64,000 bases of DNA from Triplophysa rosa (GCF_024868665.1 NC_079896.1:2706559-2770558); one strand, 5' to 3'. Positions 13,782-26,750 are shown, counted from the stretch's first letter. Numbers and translations: made by a program. The notes: generated by a model from the letters alone, not told the origin.

Positions 13782-14563
13782 AGAAATGGTTTACCCAAAA
13801 AATCTAAATTCTGTCATCATTTACTCACCCTCGAGTTGTTCCAAATCTGTACAAATGTCTTTGTTTTGATGAACACAGAGAAAGATATTTGGAAGAATGC
13901 TCGAAACCAAGCCACCATTGACTGCCATAGTAGAAAAAATGACAATGGTATTCAAAAGTGCCCCAGAACTGTTTGCTTTCCTACATTCTTCAAAATATCT
14001 TCTTTTGTGTTTAACAGAACACAGAAATTTAGAAATAAAATGGTCCTACTATGGTAGTCAACAGGGATGTAATATCAAAATCTCACTGCCTCGGTATACG
14101 GTCCGATATTTATTGCAATAGTTTAAATGACAAATGATGACTTGGAAACGTGCCATAAGCATCCTCTTTTCTTTATCCTCTAACTGTTGCTTAGAGGTGA
14201 GTTATAGTATGAGATGGGTCAAAAGACCTAAAAATCCCTTTTATAAAATTAAATAACTGCACCAGACGAACCTTGCCAAAGGTGACTATTTTTTTTTCTA
14301 ACGTTCTCTATTTTAGGCCTGGATGACCTATCGTTTCATACAGTCATGTGACCGTAATATTAAGACAATTTTGCTATTGCGACAACTCAATATCGAGAAT
14401 ATTGTTACATCCCTACCTAGTCAATGGTGGCCATGAACTGTCTACGCATTCTTCCAAATATCTTTCTCTTTGTCAATCAGAACAAAGACATTTATACAGA
14501 TTTGGAACAACTCGAGGGTGAGTTAATGAAGACCGAATTTTTATTTTTGAGTGAACCGTTCCT
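13782..14563. mobile_element. Family A MITE, copy 4, split by a hAT-type insertion
   Basis: TTAA at 13778-13781 and 14564-14567 mark both ends of the host element. The left arm (TCATCATTTACTCACCCTCG) and right arm (ACTCGAGGGTGAGTTAATGA) match each other. The centre is interrupted at 14062 by another transposon that duplicated 8 bases. The host centre GTCAATGGTGGCC resumes at 14420. Confidence 0.85.
14062..14416. mobile_element. hAT-type MITE, family B, copy 1, nested
   Basis: Ends CAGGGATGTAATAT and ATTGTTACATCCCTAC are inverted. Flanking GTAGTCAA (14054-14061) and CTAGTCAA (14417-14424) form an 8-bp target duplication with one mismatch, as expected for hAT transposons. Internal words shared with the copy at 33918 include GACTTGGAAACGTGCCATAA and TCATACAGTCATGTGACC. 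No transposase frame. Confidence 0.83.
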
Positions 14564-14569
14564 TTAATG

Positions 14570-15010
14570 CAGTAGTGGCCAAAAGTGATGTCCAACTTTG
14601 AAAATGGAGTTTCTCGCTCTTTATTGTAATATGTACTCTTAAAGATGTATTGAAAACGATGTATGCAACTCAGCTTTGGGAAGAATTGGCAAAACACAAC
14701 ACATGAATCTTATTGAGCCAAGACCCAGGAGAATGACTGCTGTAAACAAGATTTGTAGTCAGTGCATGCTTTATTTCCTATGAGCTTTTAGTTTTTTCTA
14801 TGCATTTTTTTTGTATGTTCAAATAAAACCTGTATTCCTTGAAACACTTGCCTTTTGCTAAAAAATTCAATAAATACCTCAAAAGTTTAGTTTTTTGTTC
14901 ATTTTATACCACACACCTCATACTTTGATGGTTTAAATGAATCTGAGAGTGCATTTAAAGCAAAATATAATTCAAATTTGCTCTGCGGATATCACTTTTG
15001 GCCACTACTG
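14570..15010. mobile_element. Tc1/mariner-like non-autonomous element
   Basis: Ends CAGTAGTGGCCAAAAGTGAT and ATCACTTTTGGCCACTACTG are exact inverted repeats over 20 bases. The right end is followed by TA and the left preceded by TG, consistent with a decayed TA duplication. CAGTNGTGGCCAAAAGT is the Tc1-like end seen in fish. The 441-bp length leaves no room for a transposase. It lies directly against the family A copy ending at 14567. Confidence 0.82.
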
Positions 15011-18000
15011 TATATACAGTACAGTTTTTGTTTTGATTTTGGTTTTCTCTCAAGTGGATTGTTAGTGTTACAGATGCCAGTGTAACGCTCCATTAGGGAT
15101 TCTTGTCGTCTTCAATACTCGCTCGGGTGTGATTTCCCTGTACACTTGCAACTCGCCGCTCCGAAACGACGCCTCCAGCGTGTAGCGGCTTATAAGGCAA
15201 ATAGAACAGTCAAAAAGCAGGAGGTTATCAGATTGTGAAGCAACCTAATAATAAACTCAACACCCAGTGGCCGGAATTTCCTGTTACACAGCCTGCAACC
15301 ATTGATTTGTCTCTCAGGTTGCCGTTTCAATTAGATACAGTAGACTCGGCGCTCCCAGGGCACTGGATGCAGTATTGCTCTCATTGTGTCTTACTCGCTC
15401 AACTGAAATATGCTGGCCTGTGCAGAAAATTGCTCTTGTCTAAATCTAGAAGTCCAAAAACCACCGCTGATGGCTAAATAACAGCGATAAAGGTGATTAA
15501 AGCCAACGTGTGGGCTAACACAAAGACGTTCCCGTTTGCTCGCTAGGGCCGACACGCGAGTAATTACACTAACGTATTTATGTCGATATCGATCCTGACC
15601 CTACAGTCTGGCATGAAAACAATCGGTCGCAGTTGCAAAACACCTGCCAGACGTTTTCTCGTCATAATGGTGAGTCGATATCATGGTTCAACTTCTTCAA
15701 GCTATGAGGCAAATTTGAATTGATGTGTGTACGATAATCCATATTCAATTTGCCATCTAATGGCTTCGCTCTGGCGGTTCTGATATCATTTTCTCAAATG
15801 CCGCGATCTTCACGTGTATAGGGATATCTTTACCGACACAGCAAACAAGAGTGATGGAGAATGATTTGTATTGCTCTTGTTGCTCTTTTCTCGCTGAGTT
15901 ATGGTGTGTGATTTGTTAAAGTCAAATAAAAACTGCATTCCACAAATACTGCATTCTCTCAGACTTTTTACAAATGAAGAAAAAATACTTATTCATCAAA
16001 TGTTCCTCGTATATTTTTAAGTTAAAAAAAAAAGTTTGTCTAAAATCTATGTACTTTATATTTGGTGGTCGAATGGCCCGGTTGCACCTTCTGCAGATCA
16101 TGTGCTTCGAACTGAAAATACTGTCATGTCCATCCTCAAAGGAGTTAATACCAAAATGCTGCTTTTTCATATAACAAAAATGCATGGCGCTGTCACTAGC
16201 TGTCAAGAGGTAAGATGCAATTTTGATGATATATTTACATAGTAAAAATGCAGGTTGGAGTTTGAACCCAAGATCCATGCATGCACACTGAAAATTCATC
16301 ATTACACGTTTTCGATTTAGTTGATTTGTTTTTCACCTTCAGTAACTGAGGCAGGACTCTCACTACTGCCCCTTCAGGAAACCAGCTGCATGACACCCCA
16401 TCGTCACTTTTTACGTGAATGTACAAACTCAAAACAAATAAAACAAATCAGAAGTCAACCCGTAGCGGAGCAAAATATGACCCTGAATCTTTATTTCCTT
16501 TTCTTCTCGAGATAGATCGAAAGGTTAGAATCAACAATAATAAATTAGAAATATGTAAAACTAGTGGCCTTGAGAGCACAAAATAACACGTACAAGGTGC
16601 TTCGCAGCGGTTGCCTTGACTACACGTTATCTACTTTTCTCTTAGCCGTTTCTTGTAAAACTAACGTTTTAACACAAATTTAAAAGTTAGGAATAAAACG
16701 TTGTAATGAAAATTAATGGTGCTCATTAAAGCAAGTTAATTAGGAATATTTCAATGAAGTGTATCGCTGTTAAGTCATTCGCAGTTTTGCCTCTTCTGTG
16801 GCTCAATGGAGCTATGACTCGTGTCAACTGAGACATGAAAGAATGAAATGAAAAAATGTGGTTATATGCTGTCATGAAAAGTCAGAGTAATTCACTGAGG
16901 GTAATATTAACAGCAGCCTGGCGCAGTGGGAATAACCGAAACACTGGCTCTGGTGTTAATACTGGTCTAACTGACATGGTGTATTAGCACACTGGTGTGT
17001 GTCCGTCTGTGCGTGTGTATTAGAGTTCTGGAAAATGAATTCTTCATTTGACTGCCCTGCTGAGTCCCTGAGTAGGTTCCTACAATGATTTAGGGACCCA
17101 GATCACGTTAAAGGGAACATAGATCTTTTAATCCTTTGTAAAGCCCATTTCCAAGCTCAATTAGCGATGGACGTTAATATTGGTGTTTAATATTAATAGT
17201 CATTTTAAGAATTAATACCATTCAGAAAGTGAAGACATATTAATTTAATCTTCAGAATCGGTATCGGCACATATCACTCTGAATATTCGGCTAACGGTAT
17301 CGGTGGAGAAATTTAGTATCGGATATATTAGTATTTAGTCATTTTTCCTTTCTGATGAGCATTAAAACGTTGACATCCAATCAAAATCCATCAAATTTAA
17401 AGGGTGTGCGTATTTAACATGTCAACCTTTTTCATATGAGTTTGAATAAACAAAGTTATTGTCCACTGGTGTAGACACTAATTTAGTTATCCGTACAGAT
17501 ATCGTTATAGTTATCATTCTAGTTGTGAATAGGCCTTTAGTCTAAAATGATGTCAAACAAGCGTAGGTCCTCAAGCGTATTAAACAAAAGTGTGCTACAT
17601 TAACCCAGACGGAAGCGACAGAACATTCATTAATGAGAATTTTGGCAAATCGGCCCGAGAACGACATCCGCCCATCTGCCCCAATTAGACCTTCACAATC
17701 CACGTTGTTCCGAATAAGCACATCATCTGCTTCCTCCTACCGTTTCAGATACCGCCATTGTCATTTCCGCAATAGCCGGTGTCATCTTCTTCCATCAGCC
17801 TGTCACCGTTTCAATGGTGCCACATAATCAAATCTTTTCTATTTCTTCCTTGCCATTTCTCTTCAGAGGACAGACCAGCACCACCTCTAGACTCTATTTA
17901 AATGTCCTACCTGCCAATGTCAAAGCAAACTAAAGCGTAACCAGCAGTGTTCAGAGTCAAGTGATGCAGTGCTGCCATGAGGAGATTAAATAGCATCTTT

Positions 18001-18288
18001 AGTCTCTCTTGAACTCATTGACTGTGTGGTGTAAATGTATGGTGGCTTGAAACTGTTGGACTTTCATCATGTTCGAATCAATATGAGCTTAAAATGACTT
18101 TAGCAAGTACAGTAATGATCTGTGAGTAAGATGGTTTTCAGGAAAGTACTCAGCATGGTTAAATCAACTTAAATCATGTTGTTAAGTCCACTTTTGCCTG
18201 TGACTTGCATGTAATCTGCATATTAACAGAGGGTTTGTTGACTAATGCTCTGGAAAGGGCTGTTTTTATTATTATTAAACTCAAATGA
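15011..18288. other. Intron sequence, mostly featureless
   Basis: A 126-codon minus-strand frame (16302-15922) is AT-rich and shows no domain. 17165-17345 contains ATCGGTATCGGCACATATC and related words that look like a fragment of a degraded fish DNA transposon. The remainder shows no recognised repeat or exon. Confidence 0.4.
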
Positions 18289-18291
18289 TAA

Positions 18292-18581
18292 TAGCTAAAC
18301 AATTTTTGGAGAATCAATTGAAAGAAATGCAATATAATATACATAACTACTGTATGTGTTCAGAGGTGTAAAATGACCTTACATAATGAAGCGTTATGAT
18401 TCCTTTACCTTACAATTAGCTATTTCTATCCACATACACATGGAATTCACCGTGTTGTTTCTACAGTAGCCCTAAACGGACAAACTGCTCCACAAAGCGC
18501 ATTTTATAAACACGTATCTCCTTCGTTGGGAGGATTCTCAACCTCACTGCTAGATGCCGCTAAATTTCATACACTGGACCT
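18292..18581. mobile_element. TTAA-flanked MITE, family F, copy 1 (left end worn)
   Basis: It shares AGAAATGCAATATAATATACATAACTA (in part: GCAATATAATATACATAAC), CTTACATAATGAAGCGTTATG and the right terminus CTAGATGCCGCTAAATTTCA then TACACTGGACCT/TTAA with the copies at 42886 and 60550. All three copies lie in the same orientation. Confidence 0.78.
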
Positions 18582-18585
18582 TTAA

Positions 18586-19590
18586 TAAAAAAAACGTTTA
18601 TTAATACATTTAACATAATATGTATTATTTGGATATCGTAGTATTGCTTGCTTTGTGAAACTTTGATGTACCTTGGTTTTAATAAATAGTTTTAGTTTTA
18701 ATATAAACAAATATAATATTTTCTAATAATAAATATTATAATATTGCTTGCTTGTTGATATTATAATGTTGATGTCGTTCCATGTGCCTTTTAACAGCGT
18801 AAACATTAAATGGTTTGTAAATTCACTACACACTGTAAAAAAATCTATAAAAGAAAGACAAATTCACCGTAATATATTATGACATAATTTTCTGTATTAA
18901 TTTTTCCAGCTTTTCCACTTGTATTTTTAATTTTGCACTGCATTGCGTTTAATTTTGACACACATTTGTGTTAAACCTAAATTATTTTTGATGGGTTTTT
19001 TGTTGTTGCAGAAAGCCGAGCCCAGAGTGCATCTTCATTTCAGAATTAGCCTACATTACTCACCAGTGAACATAGACTAACGTATGGCAGGTGCTTCATT
19101 CATCCGCCTACGTCTGCCGAGACCCGAGCCAATATGCACTTGTGAAAAATATGAAAACCAACCAGTGGACATTAGAGAAGTGTTGTGTAAACGTAATATA
19201 AACCGAGTTCAATTTCACTCTAATCTGGGGATCAGATGTATAGTAATGCGAAGAGGCGCCTTGTTAGGGGACGGCCTTTTTATCCTGAAACATAATCTGC
19301 CTTGAAACGTGGAAAAGCTCCGGTGGAAAATATCCCTTGATATTTTATGAAAGCAAACAAACGTTCAGTCCATTAGCCCATGTGTGCAGTGTTGTGTCTT
19401 TTTAAAAGTGAAGGAAGTATGAGCAAATATTTTCAAAACTGACTGTTTGTAAAAACTATTAAATTTTTAATGAATCATTTTTAAACAATGTATGAGAAAA
19501 AAATATACTATCATCTATTAATAATATGTTTTATTAATCAGAGTGCTGTTTACATAGGGTGACTTTATTTAAACATAGAACCTGTATGAC
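18586..19590. other. Intron sequence without recognised feature
   Basis: AT-rich with no inverted repeat seen. A 73-codon plus-strand frame at 19084-19305 has no recognisable domain. Confidence 0.4.
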
Positions 19591-19598
19591 GTTCTTAA

Positions 19599-19859
19599 AG
19601 AGACAGTTCACCCAAAAATGAAAGTTCGTGTCTTTCCAAACCCGTTTGACTTTCTTTCTTTTGCATAACAAAAACGGAGATATTTAGAAGAACGTTGGTA
19701 TCCAATCAACATTGGACCCGATTGACCTCCATTGTATGAACACAAATCCACTGAGACATTTCTCAAAATATCTTCTTTTGTGATTCACAAAAGAAAGAAT
19801 CATAGACTCGAGGGTGAATAAATGATGACAGAAATTGTATTCTTGGGTGAACTTTCTGT
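19599..19859. mobile_element. Family A MITE, copy 5
   Basis: TTAA at 19595-19598 and 19860-19863 flank it. It begins AGAGACAGTTCACCCAAAAA and has both inner arms, with CTCAAAATATCTTCTTTTGTG on the right. The right arm ends TTGGGTGAACTTTCTGT. Confidence 0.82.
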
Positions 19860-19989
19860 TTAAGTGGTATATAAAAGAAGATGCAGAATGTCAAGTCGAA
19901 ATGATTTACTGTGAGTTCAGAATTAAGTTCCTAAAGCAATTGTATGGCTTTAAAAACTCAGGATATATTGCTAGAGTTGTAAGAACTAT

Positions 19990-20147
19990 TTTTATCATGC
20001 CCTTTAGAAGTCTGCCAGCCTCTAGTCCCCATCTACTCTCATTTGAGGAAAAACAGCCGGTCTTTGCTCTCTGATGCTCCACAGAAGATCGTTTCACGGA
20101 TGAGAAATAACATTAGGGTGAGTAAACGATGATATCAACCTGCTCCT
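19990..20147. mobile_element. Family A-related fragment, copy 6
   Basis: Only the right part is recognisable: TCCACAGAAGA, then ATTAGGGTGAGTAAACGATGA and CTGCTCCT/TTAA at 20148. The left boundary is a guess. Confidence 0.45.
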
Positions 20148-20154
20148 TTAAGTT

Positions 20155-22080
20155 CAGAGCATCACTATTAGTTACTCCACGACACTGGAAGCAAGACACA
20201 TTTAGTTTCCGATAGCACTACATCCATTTGAGAGCAATGCTTGATTCTGATAGACCCCTCAGAAAACAGAGAGCGGTTTTCCTCTCTTCATGAACAGTGT
20301 CGAACAGAAAGCATCTTTAATCTTGATCTCAATAGCATTGACAGATTTCTTCCATCTTCAAGCGAAGGGCAACTATATGCAACCAGCTTTATATAAGCAG
20401 ATCGAGATGAGGGAGCGTCACGAGTTCAGTCTCCCTATGGAGGGCTCATGCATTTTTCATGCAGACGCATGCCTTTGAAAAACCCAACACAATGATTCCC
20501 ATCACCGTTCTGTTCTTCTGTCGCAATGTATATGTTCTCTGGCTCGGAGCGAGATTGCATTGCCTCTCTCGATATGCTATGAGCGAACCCAGATGGCTGA
20601 GTAAGAGAACGAAATGAGCTTCCTATATTAAAACACATTTCATTCATTCAAGAGCTACTCAATGCACGTAAATAACCATTAAATCCTTAATCAACCCAAA
20701 GAGGAATGACAGAGTTTGTGGTTGGCTGAGAAGAACAGTAATGCACAAGAAATGTTTGTGTATGTTTATGTTCTTATTACTCATCCAAATGCCCAAAGGA
20801 CAGTTGTATTGCCTAAAGGTTTCTCTCGGGAGTCTTAAAGGTAAAGTGTGTCATTTTTAAATATTAAAATACTTTCTCATATCTTGGCTCAGTATGTAAA
20901 GAAAAACATTCATTATGATTTTGAAGCCCAACATAGCAACATTGACTCATTGATTGTCATTCATTTTGGGCATGTTTGTCCAAATAATGGAAGACGGTAA
21001 TTCCAAAGTATTCACAAAAGTTGATATTTTTGGAATTACATTTGGTGACTAAAAAGGCACAGAAATGAAATACTTAACCTTCAATAGAGATCTTGGGTTA
21101 TGCAGACACAAATGAGACATTAGGAGCATAGAAAACGATAAAACTGGAATTTAATGAGAAATCTTTAGAGAAGTAAAACATCACAGAAACAAAATATCTC
21201 TGTTTGCTTTTTAATTTAATCTCAATGTTGTAACAACAGAGGAAAAGCAGATATTTAAACCATCTTTTCTATGGCATACCATCAAACAAAATTAAAGCGT
21301 GCCTTATTTCAGTTTCCAAAGACAGCCACAGAAATCCGCATTGGAGAGGCGACGATAAATGAGTTTTTAAAAAACTACAGAGGATATTAGATAATGTGCG
21401 AAAATTAAGAGACTTAACTGGATTTAATTGATCTGTGAAATGAGGTCTTCATTTTCTGTGTTAAAAATTGAAAACTACCCGCGCTGTCGACATCAAGAAG
21501 GCTTTATGGGAGGAGGTGTGTGAGAAAATCAAACAGATTTAGTCAAAATCGAAATATTTAGGCCCTTCAACATGACAACTCTGAAGTGGCTTACACACAG
21601 CCACGTGGGTTTCCCTTTAAAGGATCAAAGACACACGTCATCGAAATAATCCTTGACATCAAAAACCCAATTACATGCCCTCACGCTGACATTTAATAAT
21701 CATAGAGTCCTAACTGCACAAAACATCCCATTACCCATCCGACCGTGGCCTCGTGGAGCGTGTGAATATCACGCCGGTGTTATGTGTGACCTGAGTTTGA
21801 GACCCTGCTTTTGAGATATTTTCTCAACCGTGTTCCCTTCTCTTCTACACTGTCATATCTAATAAAAGCACATAATGCACACACATTAACAATGTGGTAA
21901 AAATAATGTTCTAGTAATGTCTGTAGGGTATATTTGTACAATATACTCTTTTAATGACCCGGCTTTTAGCTTTGAGTAAACCGACTGTAATACCTTAAAC
22001 TTGGCACATGTATTTGGCAAAAAGCAATTTACAGCACAAAATACAGATTTTATTCTAGACAGTTTGACCATACTGACACA
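20155..22080. other. Intron sequence without recognised feature
   Basis: No tandem array or long inverted repeat found. Small frames (62-70 codons at 20290-20647) show no family resemblance. Confidence 0.4.
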
Positions 22081-22086
22081 TCTGGC

Positions 22087-22200
22087 CCGTAGTTAACTTC
22101 CGGTCCGTTTTTGGTTAATAAATAACAATTAATTTTATATTTAATTTACATTCATTTATATGAATATTTTATTATAAACATAAAATAAAGTTTATGTTGT
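22087..22200. mobile_element. Fragment of family E end
   Basis: GTTAACTTCCGGTCCGTTTTTGG matches (in part) the end region of family E and sits directly in front of the fuller copy at 22206, in the same orientation. It reads as a broken tandem neighbour. Confidence 0.45.
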
Positions 22201-22205
22201 TGCTG

Positions 22206-22684
22206 CTGAAACCGTCAGAACATTTCATCGTCCGCGTGCACGCAGGGACTGCAGTTAATTTACGGTCTGTGTTTGGCTAGTGTCTAATAATATAAATATT
22301 TTACTTAATTGAATTTACTTTATTAATATTTATTTATAATATTATTTTATTGTACAAATACTGCATAAAATAAGATTTGCTGAATTTTGTTGTACGTTCA
22401 TTTTATTAAATAAACAATTTGTTGAATGGTTCCTGTAGTTTAATCGCATTTAAAGAAACCGTATGGTACATTGACATCTAGCGGTTGAGATTTGTATTGC
22501 AGTGTAAATTCAAAATATCGGAGAGACAAGTTTAGCCAAGTTCTCGGTTTCTTTTGCTTGTTATCAGAAATAATCTACTGGTACTTTTATCGTTTGTGAA
22601 CGTGTACAGGAAGTTAGGGGCAGTCCACAAACGCGCGCATGCGCAGTAACGTTTGTTTACGTTGTCACTTTGAAACAGTCTATG
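22206..22684. mobile_element. DNA transposon MITE, family E, copy 2 (inverted, longer)
   Basis: It is the reverse orientation of the copy at 7523. Shared words are GGGACTGCAGTTAA, ATGGTACATTGACATCTAGC and GCGCGCATGCGCAGTAAC, with the terminus GTCACTTTGAAACAGTCTAT. It carries about 110 bases near 22495-22610 that copy 1 lacks, so copy 1 is probably an internal deletion of a longer form. Confidence 0.7.
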
Positions 22685-22689
22685 CAAAA

Positions 22690-23075
22690 TAATCTTACAG
22701 GAAATAAAGCAAATATTGAGTACAATTTTATCCGTTATTAATATTTGTTGATCCTATTTTGTGGTAATCAGCTTCATGCACTAAACATACAAAAAAAAAT
22801 AGTTTTAAGTACTTGAGATTAACTTTTAAGATAAAGATCTAAATGTACTCAAATGTGCTGTTTCAACACACCATGAATAGAAGCACAAAAGCTATATTTT
22901 TAGTACATTAAGTACAACATTAATGTGTGACAATAGAGCACTTCAAGTACATAATGGAAGTTTACCTAAATAAAGTGCACTTTTTACATACTGTAGGTCC
23001 TTAAATTCTTCTGAAATTTGAGCTTTAGATCAAACTTTAAAAATGACATACAAAATTCATACAAACACATTCAAA
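22690..23075. other. AT-rich intron sequence, repeat-like
   Basis: AGTACTT, AAGTACA and related words recur in both orientations (22800-22980), suggesting a degraded palindromic repeat. I could not place its ends. Confidence 0.3.
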
Positions 23076-23079
23076 TATT

Positions 23080-23105
23080 TAACATCACTTTGGCCACTAC
23101 TGCAT
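23080..23105. mobile_element. Solo end resembling the Tc1-like element
   Basis: ATCACTTTGGCCACTACTGC matches the right end of the element at 14570-15010 apart from one deletion and its last base. No partner end was found nearby. Confidence 0.45.
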
Positions 23106-23109
23106 ACAC

Positions 23110-24945
23110 ACTCATGTACAGTATATATATGGTTCTATTTGTGATATGTTATAGAGGATGCTGGAGGGTATAACACATGCCTCCAGATAGCGTTGACAGT
23201 CTGAGAATAGATAAGACTGGAATATCAGTCAGTGTTACCGCTGGCCGGCCTCGGCGCTGTGATCACACAGCAAGTGAAAATGAGAGATTGATGTTTACAC
23301 CACATCAATAGGCATCGCCCGTTTTCACAGTTATCGCCAAGCAATCTTCCATATGCTACCGGGTTTCTTAATGAATATTTACATCATCGCCGAGAGTTCT
23401 CCTGAAACAGTGGGCGGAATATAACACAGCGGCTTCACACAGCCCCTCCACTCCATTAGCCGAATGTGGGGGGCTGAAGACGCTCTGGATGGTTGAGAAT
23501 GAGACACTAGAGAATCATTTACAAGATCCTCATCGCTCACACAGAGCTCCACTTTGGCGTGAAATGTTTCACGTCCGCCTGCCCAGCCTTTAGCGCTTGG
23601 ATAACTCCACGTGAGATTGGACAAAGCTCGGAGGGGAGCGGCTAGCACCTCGTCCGCGTGTCCCCGTAGGTCCGACTGTGTACAGTGTGCGTTTGCTCAT
23701 ATTTCCCAGAAGGCACTGTGCTTTATGATGCAGTTTTTGTTTATCAGCGCTGACGGTGTTAACCCTCTGTGGACACCACAGGTATGCGCAGAACAGCCGT
23801 TATGATCATAAAATACAACATATTTCAGCGTAAGACTAAATGGGGGATATGTTATATATCGTATTTCATTATTACGACTGGTCAAAGAAGGCATTCTGCG
23901 GTTAAATGTTTTTCTATAATGGCCGGTACGCTCCAAAAATGACCAATGTCGCACCGTGTGTTCGTTTCACCCCTCTCGTTCTTCTCGCATAAAAAAGAAA
24001 CCCAAATCAATATTTCATGTCCATTTATTTATTTAGTGTACTAAGCGAGATAATGCATCTTGTGCTGAGAGATGGACGTGCATTATCTCTTATAGTACAT
24101 TCATAATATATTACATCATATATACATGAGGTGTATAGAATACTTGCGGAACTATGCAATGGTCAGGCTTAGACAAATAAAGCTAATGTGACATTTTTTA
24201 ACCAGTCCCTTTATTGAAATCAACCTACAAATGAATGAAATGTAGTTGTCTCTGAATATCAAGCAGAGGGTTCATAGTTTAACTGACAGAACTTCTCACT
24301 AATAACAAGAAGGTTATGGGTTTATTTCCCCGGGAGCATATGAACACATGCCTAATGCAAATGCATGCCCCGACTGCACTGTCTGCTCAAATGCATAAAT
24401 ATTAATCTTTTGAGAAAAATTACGAACTTCGGCTTTCAAATGTACTAATTATAACTTCATTTATAATGAACAGCTTTATGAATAAATAATGCATTTACAC
24501 AATAGCAAGGAAATCAAGCACCTCTGATTGAATTCTTCAGGTAAAACAATGTTTGTTTTAAACACTGCGTGTTGAGAATTAGAAAAACTACTGGAATATT
24601 TCTAAATGTATTTACATTTTCTCAAGCAATAGTTATTATAACAAATTAAACTAATGAATATGAGACCAAATGTGTGTTTAGTATTAAGGCTGCTCGATTA
24701 TGACCAAAAAATATAATTATAATAATTATTACTCATAAAAAATAAATAGCTTGCCAATTTAACACTGGATTCAATAACAAATATTAAATAATGTAAAAAA
24801 GATATGAAATAGCATATGAATGCATACCTTCAAATAAAGAATTGCGATCCAAATGGCGACACAATAATTGTTTACCTTGATTTTGTTTGGTTTTGTTTTC
24901 ATAATTGTTGGAAGCCAAAATTTAAAAAATTGATTAAGATTAATT
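23110..24945. other. Intron sequence, mostly featureless
   Basis: 23220-23700 is GC-richer and looks single-copy. 24684-24745 (GGCTGCTCGATTATGACC and following) resembles one end of a fish hAT-like repeat. No exon recognised. Confidence 0.4.
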
Positions 24946-24947
24946 GT

Positions 24948-25068
24948 GGTAAGAGCATGGTGTTAACCGATCCCAGGGGATTGCACATACTTAGAAACAA
25001 ATGTATAGGATAATGCGATGTAAGTCGCTTTTATCTAAAGCATCTGCCAAATGCACAAATGTAAATGT
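24948..25068 (+). mobile_element. tRNA-derived SINE fragment, plus strand
   Basis: The tail TGTAAGTCGCTTTTATCTAA AGCATCTGCCAAATG is the SINE/L2 tail in forward orientation, preceded by a decayed head with GGTAAGAGCATGG and GATCCCAGGGGA. The A box region is lost. It abuts the hAT-type copy starting at 25069. Confidence 0.7.
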
Positions 25069-25497
25069 ACTCTGAAAAGTAATTAATTACTAGTTACTTA
25101 TTACATATACAATTGTGTACTTAGATTACTGTACAAATTATTCTCTCCAAAAAGTATTTAATTATTTATTACTAATTACTTTCTATATCCTATATCAACC
25201 TTGATTAGAACTGAATCAAGGAAAGACATGAAACAGCTTATTTAATTCATTCAAATAAATAAACTAAAATATATTCTTATTAACTGACCAAAGTAATGTA
25301 AGAAGGTTATATTAAAGCATACATTTTCAAGTTAGACTTATAATTTTGATGTCGTTTCCACTATTGAATATATTACACAGTATTTAGTTGAATTACATCA
25401 GAAGTAACGGTAAAAGTAAAAGTAATTCCTTACTTTACTTTTTTAAGGGAAAATTATTTAAATTACAGTAACTAATTAGTTGCTACACCCAACACTG
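25069..25497. mobile_element. hAT-type MITE, family D, copy 1 (inverted, left end lost)
   Basis: It aligns in reverse with the full copy at 55858. Shared words are AAAGTAATTAATTACTAGTTAC, CTATATCCTATATCAACCTTG (both quoted only as landmarks within 22 bases: CTATATCCTATATCAACC) and the terminus ACACCCAACACTG. The opposite terminus is replaced by SINE sequence. Confidence 0.78.
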
Positions 25498-25499
25498 AT

Positions 25500-26450
25500 T
25501 ATATACAATATATGAATACACACTTAAACAAAACAAACTCAAGTATCCAGTTTAAAACAACCCACCATTTTTTTCTATATGATGGAGCCATAGTAGAAAA
25601 AAAACCCATAAAATATATAATACATAAGATATCATAAGGATGAACATAAGTATGAAGTAATCATAGCACAATCTGACACCTGTGAGAGATTGTGCCATGA
25701 TTATGACACAAGTGGCTCTATGAAAGCGCGAGGATAGAAATGTTTGTATGATGGTGCTGATTAAATTCATCTAGGCTCACCGAAGGCTCATCGCACCTTA
25801 AAGCACCTTAGCCGGTTTTATAAGCGATGAAGGCGATAAAAAAGCACATTTGAGGTGGAAACAAATATTGATTTGGTTTTGAAATGCTGCTTTATTTCAA
25901 GCAGCGGGATGAAAGAAAGAACATCATACAAAGAGCAATTTTTGAAAACAATGTTATCTGCGCTTTAACATCTGTTTCTAGGTTATGCAGGGTATGTTCG
26001 GTCGAATCTAAATTCGGTTCTCTACGCGCTCTTCTTTAGAGCCATTAAGGCTCTGTCTTTCCATGGCAACATCATCCTTCTCAGCCATCGGCCTGAAGAG
26101 CGAGCGGCTCGGAAACCGTCTCCAAGTGCAATCGATCCGTGCATTTCAGTGTCTCATTTACCCTAAATGCATTTCTAGCGTTCAGAATGAAGGTGCCCTC
26201 GGTTCAATGGTGCATATGGAAAATGCTAAGAATCAGCAGAGAGAAACATAACCAGCCTGACAAAATGAATCATTTAGCTCTTAGAATCCATCCTGTACCT
26301 TTAGAAATGCAAACAATGGTGAGCAAATCACCAACCTGTTGCATATTAATCGACTAACTCATAAAACTCATGAGATCTCTTTAATATCTCAATCATTTCT
26401 CCTAGACATCATTAATGAGATTAAATGGAGAGTAAATGGAAACGGCAAGT
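25500..26450. other. Intron sequence without recognised feature
   Basis: No repeat family or exon recognised. 25980-26260 is mixed-composition and may be single-copy. Confidence 0.4.
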
Positions 26451-26454
26451 TTTT

Positions 26455-26750
26455 CTCTGAGAAAATAGCCGGAAATCTCACAAATGTCTCTGTCATTAGA
26501 GTTTCAGAAGAGATTTCAACAATGTCTCAAACTGAGCTCAGATTTGTCAAGTCTGCAATCAAAAGTCAATATAATTGAAGATGTCAATATGAACATTTCT
26601 CGTCAAATTACCCAAATCCAGATTATTTTACCTCTACAATCTACATTCAGTTTACATCTCCACACTCTTCACGTCTTATTTGTTTCTGTTTTCATTTCAG
26701 CAGTTGATACTGAAATGAAACACAACTGAGCTGTAAAAGAGCAATCTCTG
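26455..26750. repeat. Dispersed repeat, family L, copy 1
   Basis: It shares CAGAAGAGATTTCAACAATG, GAGCTCAGATTTGTCAAG and GCAATCAAAAGTCAATAT with 45024-45280, and GAAATGAAACACAAC and AAAGAGCAA further on, in the same order. The identity in the first 100 bases is high. Its class is unknown. No coding frame is conserved between the two copies. Confidence 0.65.

Noticed and set aside
15922..16302. 126-codon minus-strand frame as a gene
   Set aside because: AT-rich, no domain, opposite strand also open, no splice or promoter support.
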